Below, piece after piece: positions 54,028-61,608 of a DNA stretch of 64,000 nucleotides (its first letter is position 1; each line of letters starts with the position of its first letter). A program made the position numbers and the translations under genes. Source of the DNA: Oscillospiraceae bacterium (GTDB lineage Bacteria > Bacillota > Clostridia > Saccharofermentanales > Saccharofermentanaceae); NCBI GenBank assembly GCA_902787975.1, contig CADAIP010000014.1, forward strand, positions 51,481-115,480. The letters run 5' to 3'. The notes under the pieces were generated by a model, which had not been told where the DNA came from, did not search any database, and saw only the letters and a program-made list of their open reading frames with translations.

Positions 54028-54675
54028 ATGGCAAGAATGAGAACTAAGCGCAATATTCCTGCGCGCATGGAGAAGTGTCATGAGCGCTGGTTTGACGCAC
54101 CCATGCTTAATAAAGGCAAGTGGAGAGAAGCATGCGGCTTCCCGGAAGACATTCCGTTATGGCTTGAGATCGGCTGCGGCAAGGGCAAATTCTGCACCGA
54201 GATGGCTTTAAGACACCCGGAAGTCTTATATATCGCAATGGAAAGAGATGCTTCAGTTACTCTTGCTGCCATCGAGAAGGCACATGAGCTTGAGATCCCG
54301 AATCTCTTTTTCATCAGAGGTGATGCAGGCATCATCGAGAACTATTTTGCAGAAGATGAAGTTAACCGCATCTTCCTTAATTTCTCGGATCCCTGGACAA
54401 GACAGAATAAGCCCAAGAGACGCTTAACTTACAGGGATTTCCTTAACAAGTATAAAGTCATGATGAGAGACGGCGGAGCCATTGAATTCAAGACTGATAA
54501 TGATGATCTTTTCGATTTCTCACTTAACGAATTTAAGGAGACGGGTTTTACGCTCGAAGACGTGACGAGAGATCTTCATAACAGTGAATGGAATGAAGAA
54601 AACATCCGCACTGAATTTGAGCAGAAATTTGCTGATCAGGGCATACCGATAAAGAGAGTAGTTGCCAAGATGTGA
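54028..54675 (+). CDS. trmB: tRNA (guanine-N7-)-methyltransferase
   Basis: A 215-residue SAM-dependent enzyme making m7G46 in tRNA. Motifs: RMRTKRNIPARMEKCHERW at the start, EIGCGKGKFCTEMALRHPE (motif I), IAMERDASVTLAAIEKA, and LNFSDPWTRQNKPKRRLTY. It is the third gene of the alaS unit and ends with a clear terminator. Confidence 0.95.
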   Translation: MARMRTKRNIPARMEKCHERWFDAPMLNKGKWREACGFPEDIPLWLEIGCGKGKFCTEMALRHPEVLYIAMERDASVTLAAIEKAHELEIPNLFFIRGDAGIIENYFAEDEVNRIFLNFSDPWTRQNKPKRRLTYRDFLNKYKVMMRDGGAIEFKTDNDDLFDFSLNEFKETGFTLEDVTRDLHNSEWNEENIRTEFEQKFADQGIPIKRVVAKM

Positions 54676-54685
54676 AATTAATAAG

Positions 54686-54715
54686 GGTTGTCTCACTGAT
54701 GAGACAGCCTTTTTT
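54686..54715 (+). terminator. Rho-independent terminator after trmB
   Basis: GGTTGTCTCA (54686-54695) pairs with TGAGACAGCC (54700-54709), one wobble, four-base loop, then TTTTTT. It separates the alaS unit from the convergent glycan-cassette gene. Confidence 0.88.
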
Positions 54716-54747
54716 ATAGCCCCAAAATGATGTTTGAAGACGGTTTG

Positions 54748-56265
54748 TTATATCTGGCCGGCCGGCTGTTTTCTTACAAAGAGATTGACATCGTAATTTG
54801 AATATACAAGTTCGAAGTCATCGTCCCGCAAAAGATTCGTATAAGTATAGCTGTCTATTCCGGGATCAATGACCAGATAATTAAACTGGTATTTATCAAT
54901 GAAATCCCTGTAGTAGTATCCGCCGTGGAAGTGGCAGAAATATTCGTAGAAATAATCGTAGACCCTGTTATTTTCCATGACGAACACTTCGGCTCTTCCG
55001 TCGATATAAGGATAATAACCGTAGAATTCGAAATACTGTCCGTTGTTGAAATCAGTGTAAAGCCTTATCGGGCCTTGTTCTTCATCAAGGATCGCAATAA
55101 CTTCGTTCAGATGTTCACGGTGTTCCATAACTGCTTCTCTGACATCCCTTGTCTGAAAGAGTCTTCTCTCGCCGATGTAGAAGAAACAACCGCATAAAAG
55201 AATGATGAAGAGGATCTTAATGCGCTTGGTAACAGCTTTTTTGAATGGCTTTGTGAGGCCGGTAAAGTCGAATCCTTCCAACAGATATGTGATTGCGGGC
55301 ACACCGAACAGAAGGAAATACGGGACGCCTTTGACCTGAACAGCACCCACAAGAAGTGTTCCTGCAAAAAGAAGTACGTGACGGACGGAGAACCTTTTCT
55401 TTTTGAGGAGAAGCAATGCCAGGAAGATGGCTCCCAGATAGATCAGCATGATCTTTCCTTCGCTTGCATCAAAATTAGTAGCATTCATCTCAAGAATGAT
55501 CGAAAAACTCTCATGGCCGTATGATCTGGTCAGATATAACATGCTGTCCATACCGTAAGGATTTAACAGACCGACAATGATGCTGAGGGCAAATGTGGTT
55601 GCTACTGCCTTAAGGCTTCCTTCGGGTTCCTTTTTAAACGATTCGATCTTGATGGGAATGGCAGCTGCAATGAAAGGCAGCATGAATACAAGTATCATCG
55701 GCCACATTGCGGCATGAAGATTGACCAGTGCAAGAGATAATGCCGGAATGCCAAACAGATATTTGATGTCTTTTGTCTGGGCATGTTTTTCGAGAAGGAT
55801 AACTTCGCCTAACAGGATCAGATAAGTGAATAACTGAGGTCTGGTAACAATAAACGGATCGAAAATGGAGAAGTTGATAAGTCCTGCCAGAACAAGTGAG
55901 ATGAAATCGTTTTTGCAGATAATCGATATCAATTTGTATGTGAGGTAAATTATTCCGATGTTACAGATGTAAAGAAGCAGCAGAATACCGATCTCGCCCA
56001 TAACATTGTAAACATAATAGAATATTACGGAACTGAGCCACTGGTGGACTACGATCTTCATCGAAGAGTGCATGGAGAGTATGTCCGTGAACGGGAATCC
56101 GCGGTGGACTATGTAATCACCTGTCGAATACAGAAAGAAGAAGTCATTATCAAGGAATCTGATATGACAGAAAGACATGATGACCGGAAGTGATAAGAGC
56201 AGGAGCCTGCACCATTTGGGTAGCTTGTTTGCATTGAGATCTATGGATTTTTTGCTTTCAGACAC
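54748..56265 (-). CDS. GT-C-like multi-spanning membrane protein, paralogue A
   Basis: About 505 residues with ten or more membrane helices and a C-terminal extracellular domain (IDGRAEVFVMENNRVYDYF). The first loop, DNDFFFLYSTGDYIVHRGFP then TDILSMHSSMKIVVHQWL, resembles the loop motif of GT-C-like proteins in which acidic residues lie between helices 1 and 2. It is a clear paralogue of the gene at 61609-63093. A membrane glycosyltransferase using a lipid-linked sugar is the likely class, but no activity is proven. Start: GTG at 56265, with GGGGTGAG five bases upstream; the frame is open to 56340. Confidence 0.75.
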   Translation of the reverse strand: MSESKKSIDLNANKLPKWCRLLLLSLPVIMSFCHIRFLDNDFFFLYSTGDYIVHRGFPFTDILSMHSSMKIVVHQWLSSVIFYYVYNVMGEIGILLLLYICNIGIIYLTYKLISIICKNDFISLVLAGLINFSIFDPFIVTRPQLFTYLILLGEVILLEKHAQTKDIKYLFGIPALSLALVNLHAAMWPMILVFMLPFIAAAIPIKIESFKKEPEGSLKAVATTFALSIIVGLLNPYGMDSMLYLTRSYGHESFSIILEMNATNFDASEGKIMLIYLGAIFLALLLLKKKRFSVRHVLLFAGTLLVGAVQVKGVPYFLLFGVPAITYLLEGFDFTGLTKPFKKAVTKRIKILFIILLCGCFFYIGERRLFQTRDVREAVMEHREHLNEVIAILDEEQGPIRLYTDFNNGQYFEFYGYYPYIDGRAEVFVMENNRVYDYFYEYFCHFHGGYYYRDFIDKYQFNYLVIDPGIDSYTYTNLLRDDDFELVYSNYDVNLFVRKQPAGQI

Positions 56266-56295
56266 TATACTCACCCCGGAAAAACTGAATAATTC

Positions 56296-56304
56296 ATTAT
56301 AGCA
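56296..56304 (-). promoter_or_regulatory. Extended -10 promoter of GT-C-like paralogue A
   Basis: ATGCTATAAT on the minus strand, 31 bases before the GTG at 56265. The 10-base core is identical to that of the two other minus-strand genes of the cassette. Confidence 0.6.
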
Positions 56305-56373
56305 TGGAATAAACGCTGTGAAAGAAAGGCAGGAACGCATCTTATTTTATTAAAATAATTAAAAGTATTAATT

Positions 56374-56401
56374 TTGCGAAGTTGAAAAATTAGGTTAAAA
56401 T
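56374..56401 (+). promoter_or_regulatory. Promoter of the aminotransferase gene
   Basis: TTGCGA (56374-56379), a 16-base spacer and TAAAAT (56396-56401). It drives the aminotransferase-to-LicD run on the plus strand. Confidence 0.5.
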
Positions 56402-56436
56402 ACTGTGAGTAAAATAATAAGAATGGAGACGAGACC

Positions 56437-57495
56437 ATGATCTACGTTGACGAGATGATTAAGAACACATACCGTGTACCCCAGCCTGAGGGAAGAGGCG
56501 CATATATAAGACTTGACCAGAATGAGAATCCGGACGGAGTTCCGCAGTGGTTATTTGATTCAGTAATGGAGAAGGTAACTCCCGGTTTCCTTGCAATCTA
56601 TCCTGAAGAGACGATCCCTACAGAGAAGTATGCTCATCTCTTAGGTCTTGAGAAAGAGAATGTAACACTTACGGCAGGAAGCTCCGTTGGTATGGGCTAT
56701 GTCATCAAGACATTCGGTGAACCCGGAAAGAACATCATTACGGTCACACCTTCATTTGCAATGTATGAAGTATATGCAGAGATGATCGGCATGAAAGTCG
56801 TAAACATGCAGTATGAGAGCGATTTCACATATAAGGTTGAAAATACTCTTGCTGCCATCAATGAAGATACAAGCATCGTGGTTCTCGTTAACCCCAACAT
56901 GCCTGTCGGCAACGTTTATGCTAAGGAAGACATTAAGGCTATCGTTGAGAAGGCTAAGGAATTCAATGCTCTTGTCATCATCGATGAGGCTTACTACTAT
57001 TTCTACGATCAGACATCGGTAGATCTCGTTAAGGAATACGATAACGTAGTGGTACTCAGAACATTCTCCAAGATGCTTTCCATCCCTGCGATGAGAGTCG
57101 GTGCTATCATCTCCAATGCTCAGAATATCCGTTACATGGATAACTATAAGCCTCATTACACAGTAAACTCAATTGGTCTGCTTTTCGTAGAGGCTATTGT
57201 TGATAATCACGACAAGCTCATGGCTGAACTTCAGTCTTCTTATCTTGAAGGTAAAGAATACGTCATGAAGGCTCTTGCCGACAATGGTTATGAGACACTT
57301 CCTTCAGAAGGCTGCTATGTCTGCATCAAGCCTAAGCACAAGACATCCAGAGAGATCACGGATCTTCTCCAGGAGAACGGCATCCTCATTCTTTGCGGCA
57401 AGCAGGGACTTACAGGATGGCTCAGACTTACCATTGCACACAAGCAGTACATGGAAAAGTTCATGGAAACACTCCTTAACATCGACAAGGAATAA
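56437..57495 (+). CDS. HisC-like class I/II aminotransferase (glycan cassette)
   Basis: A 352-residue PLP enzyme of the histidinol-phosphate aminotransferase type. It opens IRLDQNENPDGVPQWL and has TAGSSVGMGYVIKTFGEPG, NPNMPVGNVYAKE, the Asp of VIIDEAYYYF and the PLP Lys in VLRTFSKMLSIPAMRVGA. No other histidine gene is nearby. The two downstream genes (cytidylyltransferase and thiamine-diphosphate enzyme) suggest it aminates a small keto or aldehyde phosphate that is then activated with CTP; that is inference. GGAG precedes the ATG, and the next gene is 5 bases on. Confidence 0.8.
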   Translation: MIYVDEMIKNTYRVPQPEGRGAYIRLDQNENPDGVPQWLFDSVMEKVTPGFLAIYPEETIPTEKYAHLLGLEKENVTLTAGSSVGMGYVIKTFGEPGKNIITVTPSFAMYEVYAEMIGMKVVNMQYESDFTYKVENTLAAINEDTSIVVLVNPNMPVGNVYAKEDIKAIVEKAKEFNALVIIDEAYYYFYDQTSVDLVKEYDNVVVLRTFSKMLSIPAMRVGAIISNAQNIRYMDNYKPHYTVNSIGLLFVEAIVDNHDKLMAELQSSYLEGKEYVMKALADNGYETLPSEGCYVCIKPKHKTSREITDLLQENGILILCGKQGLTGWLRLTIAHKQYMEKFMETLLNIDKE

Positions 57496-57500
57496 TATTG

Positions 57501-58214
57501 ATGAAGAATTATGTGATCCTGCTTGCAGGTGGAGTCGGCAAAAGGATGGGATCTGATATCCCGAAGCAGTTTCTCGAAGTTGACGGGAAGCCCATCATTG
57601 TATACTCGATAGAGAATTTCCAGAGAAATCCCCAGATTGAAAAGATCGTAGTCGTATGCATTAAGGACTGGATCGACAGGACATGGGAACTCATCAAAAA
57701 GTATTCTCTTACAAAGGTTGAATGGATCATTGAAGGCGGCAATACAGGCCACGATTCCATAAGAAACGGTGTTTTCTTCCTGAAGGATAAGATCGATCCG
57801 GACGACCACATCATCGTTCACGATGCAGTAAGACCCGTACTGCCCCAGAAGGCTATCGATGAAGTTATCAGGGTATCTCACGAGAAGGGAAATGCTTCCT
57901 CTTCAATTGAGTGCCACCCGCCGATAGTTTATACAGAGGATCACGAATCCGGAATTACGGATGTCGACAGAGAGCACGTAATGCTCACTGCTTCACCCCA
58001 GGCATTTAAGTACTCACTTGCTCTCAAGTGCTATGAAATGGCAGAGGAAGAAAACTATCACACTTCCACATTTACAAGTTCACTGCTGATACATTGCCAC
58101 GAACGTGTGTACTTTGCGAAGGGAACATCCTGTAATATTAAGATAACCAGGAAAGAAGATCTGGCATTGTTCGAAGCTCTTTTGAAGATACCGGAAGAAC
58201 ACTTATACAACTAA
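57501..58214 (+). CDS. IspD/TarI-family cytidylyltransferase (second copy in window)
   Basis: A 237-residue CTP-dependent nucleotidyltransferase: ILLAGGVGKRMGSDIPKQFL, IIVHDAVRPVLPQ and SPQAFKYSLAL. The layout is closer to TarI (ribitol-phosphate cytidylyltransferase) than to the window's ispD, and a genuine ispD/ispF pair is encoded elsewhere. It therefore most likely makes a CDP-alcohol for a surface polymer, which LicD enzymes downstream could use. AAGGAA (57487-57492) lies eight bases before ATG 57501; TTG 57498 is less likely. Confidence 0.82.
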   Translation: MKNYVILLAGGVGKRMGSDIPKQFLEVDGKPIIVYSIENFQRNPQIEKIVVVCIKDWIDRTWELIKKYSLTKVEWIIEGGNTGHDSIRNGVFFLKDKIDPDDHIIVHDAVRPVLPQKAIDEVIRVSHEKGNASSSIECHPPIVYTEDHESGITDVDREHVMLTASPQAFKYSLALKCYEMAEEENYHTSTFTSSLLIHCHERVYFAKGTSCNIKITRKEDLALFEALLKIPEEHLYN

Positions 58215-58226
58215 AGGAATTATCTA

Positions 58227-58760
58227 ATGAACTGTTCAGAGTACTTGGTTGATTTTTTGATTAAGAAAGGCATAACTGACGTGTTTGGATACGCGGGCGG
58301 TTATATCGTGCCTTTCATGGATGCGTTATATAAGCGTCGTGACGAGATAACAACACATGTCTGCTATAACGAGCAGGGATGTGCGCTTGCAGCCGACGGA
58401 TTTGCCAGAACATCAGGCAAACTCGGCGTATATTTCACGACGTCAGGTCCCGGTGCCGTCAACGGACTTTCCGGTCTTGCAGACTGCTGGTTCGACGGCT
58501 TTCCGATAATGGGAATTTCAGGTAACGTTCCCACACACGAGATGAAGGGGTTCTCAGGAATCCGCCAGAACGGTTTCCAGGAGATGGATCTCGTCTCAAT
58601 GACAAGAAGCGTATCCAAATATTCTGTAACGGCAAACAGCGGGGCAGACTTCCCCGAGATCGTTTCAAGAGCCTACAACATGGCATTACTTGGCAGGAAA
58701 GGAGGGGTCGTAATTGATTTTCCGCTCGACATACAGCAAGCCGATATTATTGGCGGGTAA
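58227..58760 (+). CDS. Thiamine-diphosphate enzyme, N-terminal (PYR) part
   Basis: A 177-residue acetolactate-synthase-like PYR domain. It contains VFGYAGGYIVPFMDAL, the activating Glu in CYNEQGCALAADGFAR, VYFTTSGPGAVNGLSG and VVIDFPLDIQ near its end. In the usual single-chain enzymes a linker of about 35 residues and the central domain follow. Here the frame stops at 58760, and the remainder continues in another frame from 58714. AAAGGAAT precedes the ATG. It is either a genuine separate subunit or a gene cut by a frame-shifting deletion. The central and PP parts are in the next entry. Confidence 0.7.
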   Translation: MNCSEYLVDFLIKKGITDVFGYAGGYIVPFMDALYKRRDEITTHVCYNEQGCALAADGFARTSGKLGVYFTTSGPGAVNGLSGLADCWFDGFPIMGISGNVPTHEMKGFSGIRQNGFQEMDLVSMTRSVSKYSVTANSGADFPEIVSRAYNMALLGRKGGVVIDFPLDIQQADIIGG

Positions 58761-59826
58761 CGGCATACGCACATCAGGCGCCGTTAAGCTTTTACATGAA
58801 TTCGCAAAGAAGACCAACATCCCTGTCCTTACCACGATGAATGCCGTCGATCTGGCTCAGGATGACCTTCATATCGGATTTATCGGTACACACGGCAACC
58901 GTGTTGCCAACATGATAATCAAGGAATGCGACGTCATTATCTCCATCGGTGCAAGACTCGGCATCAGACAGGCAGGAAAGGATACGAGAAACTTTGCCCC
59001 CCAGGCAGATCTTATCCGCTGTGACATCGATGAATACGAGCTCGCAAGAACGATAAAGGAAGATGAGAGAAAGTATCACTCTGATGCAAGAGACTTCCTC
59101 CAGATGCTCCTTAACGAAGATATCCCGGATTATTCAGAGTGGAAGAATAAGTGCCTTGAAGCAAAAAAGCTTCTCGAATCCTACGATAAGCAGCCCGGCA
59201 ACATGGCTGTAGAGAAGATCTCATCACTTCTTCCTGAGAATCCTGTTGTATCAGTAGACGTGGGAATGAACCAGTGCTGGTGCGCGCAGTCTCTTCATCT
59301 GAAGGGATATGAGGGCAGAATCCATATCAGCGGCGGATACGGCACGATGGGCTGCGGACTTCCGTTTGCCATCGGTTCGTCCATCGCGCAGGGAAAAGCA
59401 AAGTCATTCTGCGTAACGGGTGACGGCGGATTCCAGATGAACATCCAGGAATTGGAGACGGTTCACAGAGAGCAGCTCCCCATCAAGATCTTTATCCTGA
59501 ATAACCATGTCCTGGGTAAGATCTCAGAGACACAGTATTTTGAGCATGAGGGAAGATATGCCGCTACGGCTATCTCAGGCGGTTACACAGTTCCTTCATT
59601 CCAGAAGATATCTGAAGCATACGGCATCAAGGCCGCTACGCTCGGTTCATACGAGGAACTCGATAACTACAAGGAATGGATCGAAGATGACGAGCCTTGT
59701 CTTTTCGATATCACATTGCCTGAGGCATCTTTCCTTACGCCGAAGATCAAGTTTGAGACCGGCAAGATGAGACCTGAACTCGATGATGCTATAATCTCAC
59801 AGGTCAAAAATGTTTTGAGAGGTTGA
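58714..59826 (+). CDS. Thiamine-diphosphate enzyme, C-terminal (central and PP) part
   Basis: 370 residues starting at TTG 58714 in a frame shifted from the preceding gene. AAAGGAGGGG (58698-58707) sits six bases upstream, an unusually strong ribosome site. The central domain begins SKPILLAGNGIRTSGAVKLL. The PP domain has GYGTMGCGLPFAIGSSIAQG and the thiamine-diphosphate motif GDGGFQMNIQEL ending in NN (LNN). The last bases hold a promoter-like sequence. Compared with acetolactate-synthase-like enzymes the linker between PYR and central domains is missing. Together the two parts carry all cofactor motifs. The product is uncertain. Confidence 0.7.
   Translation: MIFRSTYSKPILLAGNGIRTSGAVKLLHEFAKKTNIPVLTTMNAVDLAQDDLHIGFIGTHGNRVANMIIKECDVIISIGARLGIRQAGKDTRNFAPQADLIRCDIDEYELARTIKEDERKYHSDARDFLQMLLNEDIPDYSEWKNKCLEAKKLLESYDKQPGNMAVEKISSLLPENPVVSVDVGMNQCWCAQSLHLKGYEGRIHISGGYGTMGCGLPFAIGSSIAQGKAKSFCVTGDGGFQMNIQELETVHREQLPIKIFILNNHVLGKISETQYFEHEGRYAATAISGGYTVPSFQKISEAYGIKAATLGSYEELDNYKEWIEDDEPCLFDITLPEASFLTPKIKFETGKMRPELDDAIISQVKNVLRG
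59786..59798 (+). promoter_or_regulatory. ATGCTATAATCTC element before licD (inside coding sequence)
   Basis: The 13-base string ATGCTATAATCTC (59786-59798) contains an extended -10 and ends 34 bases before the TTG of the LicD gene. The identical string, on the other strand, precedes the two genes at 61533 and 63093 at similar distance. Because it is also coding, a chance match is possible. Confidence 0.4.
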
Positions 59827-59832
59827 TCCGGT

Positions 59833-60714
59833 TTGCTCGACAGTAAGAGAATGTATTCAACATATTTCAAGGAGTATATCCTGGACGATGCCATGTTAAA
59901 GCGTCTTCAGGAAGAACTTTTCAAGATCCTCCTTGACATAGATTATGTATGTAAGAAGCATGACATCAAGTACATGCTTTGCGGCGGTACCCTGATAGGT
60001 GCCATCAGACACAAGGGTTTTATTCCGTGGGACGACGACATTGATCTCATGATGATAAGGCCTGAGGCAGAAAAGCTCTGTGCGAAGATGCGCGAGGAAT
60101 TCCCTGAGAAATATCTTGTTGCAGAACCTCTTTGCGACGAGCAGTTTGTCGTCAAATCAATAAAGATCTTCAAGCGCGGCACGAAGTATGTTGAGATCCC
60201 TTATGCCGGTCTTGACCGCTTCGACATGCTCTTCATCGATGTTTTCGTGATCGAGAATGTACCTGCGAACAAGTTTGCGAGAACCATCCGCAGCAAGTAC
60301 TACAATTTCATCTACAAGGCAGCCAGTGTCTGCGTTGACTATAAGTATCCGTCTCCAGTAATCGAGGAGAAGGCAAAGGATTATCCGGAGCTTGCGAAAT
60401 ACTGGAAGACGCGTAAGAGACTCGGAAGCTTTTTCTCACATATCGGCGGAATGAAGTTCTATCTTAAGCAGTGCGAGAAGGTAGGCAACATGAAGAAGCA
60501 CACAGGCTGGCTCGGAATTCCTTCAGGCGGCTGTGTTGTCGAGAATTTCCCCGAGAAGATGTATCACGAGCTTACTACGGCTGAATTCTGCGGAAAGCAG
60601 TTCCCGATTCCCAAGGATTACGATGAGAATCTCAGGGTTGTTTTCGGCGACTACATGCAGATCCCTGAACCTTCAAAGCGCGACTGTCACGTCGCATACA
60701 AGATCGAATTCTGA
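59833..60714 (+). CDS. LicD-family phosphotransferase A
   Basis: A 293-residue LicD/fukutin-related protein. LicD enzymes move phosphocholine or other CDP-borne phospho-alcohols onto surface glycans. Residues 40-75 carry the signature YMLCGGTLIGAIRHKGFIPW followed by DDDID, the metal-binding acidic set of the nucleotidyltransferase fold. The C-terminus ends VVFGDYMQIP. The start is TTG with GAGAGG nine bases upstream; ATG 59851 is an alternative. It is the last gene of the plus-strand run, and its stop touches that of the convergent LicD gene. Confidence 0.88.
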   Translation: MLDSKRMYSTYFKEYILDDAMLKRLQEELFKILLDIDYVCKKHDIKYMLCGGTLIGAIRHKGFIPWDDDIDLMMIRPEAEKLCAKMREEFPEKYLVAEPLCDEQFVVKSIKIFKRGTKYVEIPYAGLDRFDMLFIDVFVIENVPANKFARTIRSKYYNFIYKAASVCVDYKYPSPVIEEKAKDYPELAKYWKTRKRLGSFFSHIGGMKFYLKQCEKVGNMKKHTGWLGIPSGGCVVENFPEKMYHELTTAEFCGKQFPIPKDYDENLRVVFGDYMQIPEPSKRDCHVAYKIEF

Positions 60715-61533
60715 TCAGTCCTTATATCTTGAGCAGATGCTGTGCGTCATTCTGTCCTCTTCAGCGGGCAGTTTCATGTAATCTCCGTACTGCATCGTAA
60801 GATATTTGTCTGCATTTCGCGGGATATAGAATTCTGCATCCTCAAAAGGCACAAGAACAGGGTTCTCCACATCCTCACGGCTCATTATCTGCTTTTCAAA
60901 AGGCGGTTCCTCTTCGCAGAGAACACATACCGTCTCTGAATCTTCGTATCTGCTCTTGGCACAGAGCTTTGAAAGCTTCCTTTCATATCTGTGGTTCTTG
61001 TTGGGCATGAGCTTGATTATGGATCTGCGCACGAATGCCTTAGCTCCGCTCTCGCTTTCCTGAATGTACATCGTAGCATTCATCATCTTCAGATAGAAAT
61101 TGCGGAGAGGCTTCTGGTATACGAGCTTTGATTTGATGTATCCGTCCATCGGGAAGATATCTACCCAGACGCCCATGTCGTCGATCAGTTCCCTTAGATA
61201 AGTGGGCTCAACGATGGTTTTTGTATTGCAGGCGCGGACAATAGGGTAGTGGTAGTTGGCATCTGTCGTGTAGTGGAAGAGCCTGACGTTTTGGCCGATG
61301 GGGTCGGTCTTGTTGAACTCAACCAGCTTCTCGACGTCTTCTCTCGGCATTATGACATCCATGTCGTTATCCCACGGGATAAAGCCTTTGTGACGGATTG
61401 CGCCGAGCAGGGTACCGTAAGCGAGGATATAACGAAGTCCGTGCTTTACGCAGTAAGCATGCAGTTCTTTCATTACCTCGAGTTCTGCCTGCTGTTCTTC
61501 TGCAATTGAGAGATATCCGTCGGATCCGTTCAT
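60715..61533 (-). CDS. LicD-family phosphotransferase B
   Basis: About 272 residues, related to the neighbouring LicD: YILAYGTLLGAIRHKGFIPW followed by DNDMD, where the usual triple Asp has one Asn, and YLTMQYGDYMKLP near the end. It probably acts on a different acceptor or donor from LicD A. GGGGG lies seven bases before ATG 61533, preferred to ATG 61539, which touches the site. The stop abuts that of LicD A with no terminator between. Confidence 0.85.
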   Translation of the reverse strand: MNGSDGYLSIAEEQQAELEVMKELHAYCVKHGLRYILAYGTLLGAIRHKGFIPWDNDMDVIMPREDVEKLVEFNKTDPIGQNVRLFHYTTDANYHYPIVRACNTKTIVEPTYLRELIDDMGVWVDIFPMDGYIKSKLVYQKPLRNFYLKMMNATMYIQESESGAKAFVRRSIIKLMPNKNHRYERKLSKLCAKSRYEDSETVCVLCEEEPPFEKQIMSREDVENPVLVPFEDAEFYIPRNADKYLTMQYGDYMKLPAEEDRMTHSICSRYKD

Positions 61534-61563
61534 TTCCATGCCCCCGATATATTTTGCCTATGC

Positions 61564-61576
61564 GAGATTATAGCAT
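61564..61576 (-). promoter_or_regulatory. ATGCTATAATCTC promoter of LicD B
   Basis: Minus-strand ATGCTATAATCTC with an extended -10 (TG-C-TATAAT), 31-34 bases before the start of the LicD B gene. Identical to the copies at 59786 and 63129. Confidence 0.65.
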
Positions 61577-61608
61577 TATGAACAGCACACTCAAAATGCC
61601 GCCCTTGT

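Noticed and set aside
58227..59826. Phosphonopyruvate decarboxylase as part of a phosphonate pathway
   Set aside because: The thiamine-diphosphate protein has the three-domain acetolactate-synthase layout with a central domain, and no PEP mutase gene is in the window.
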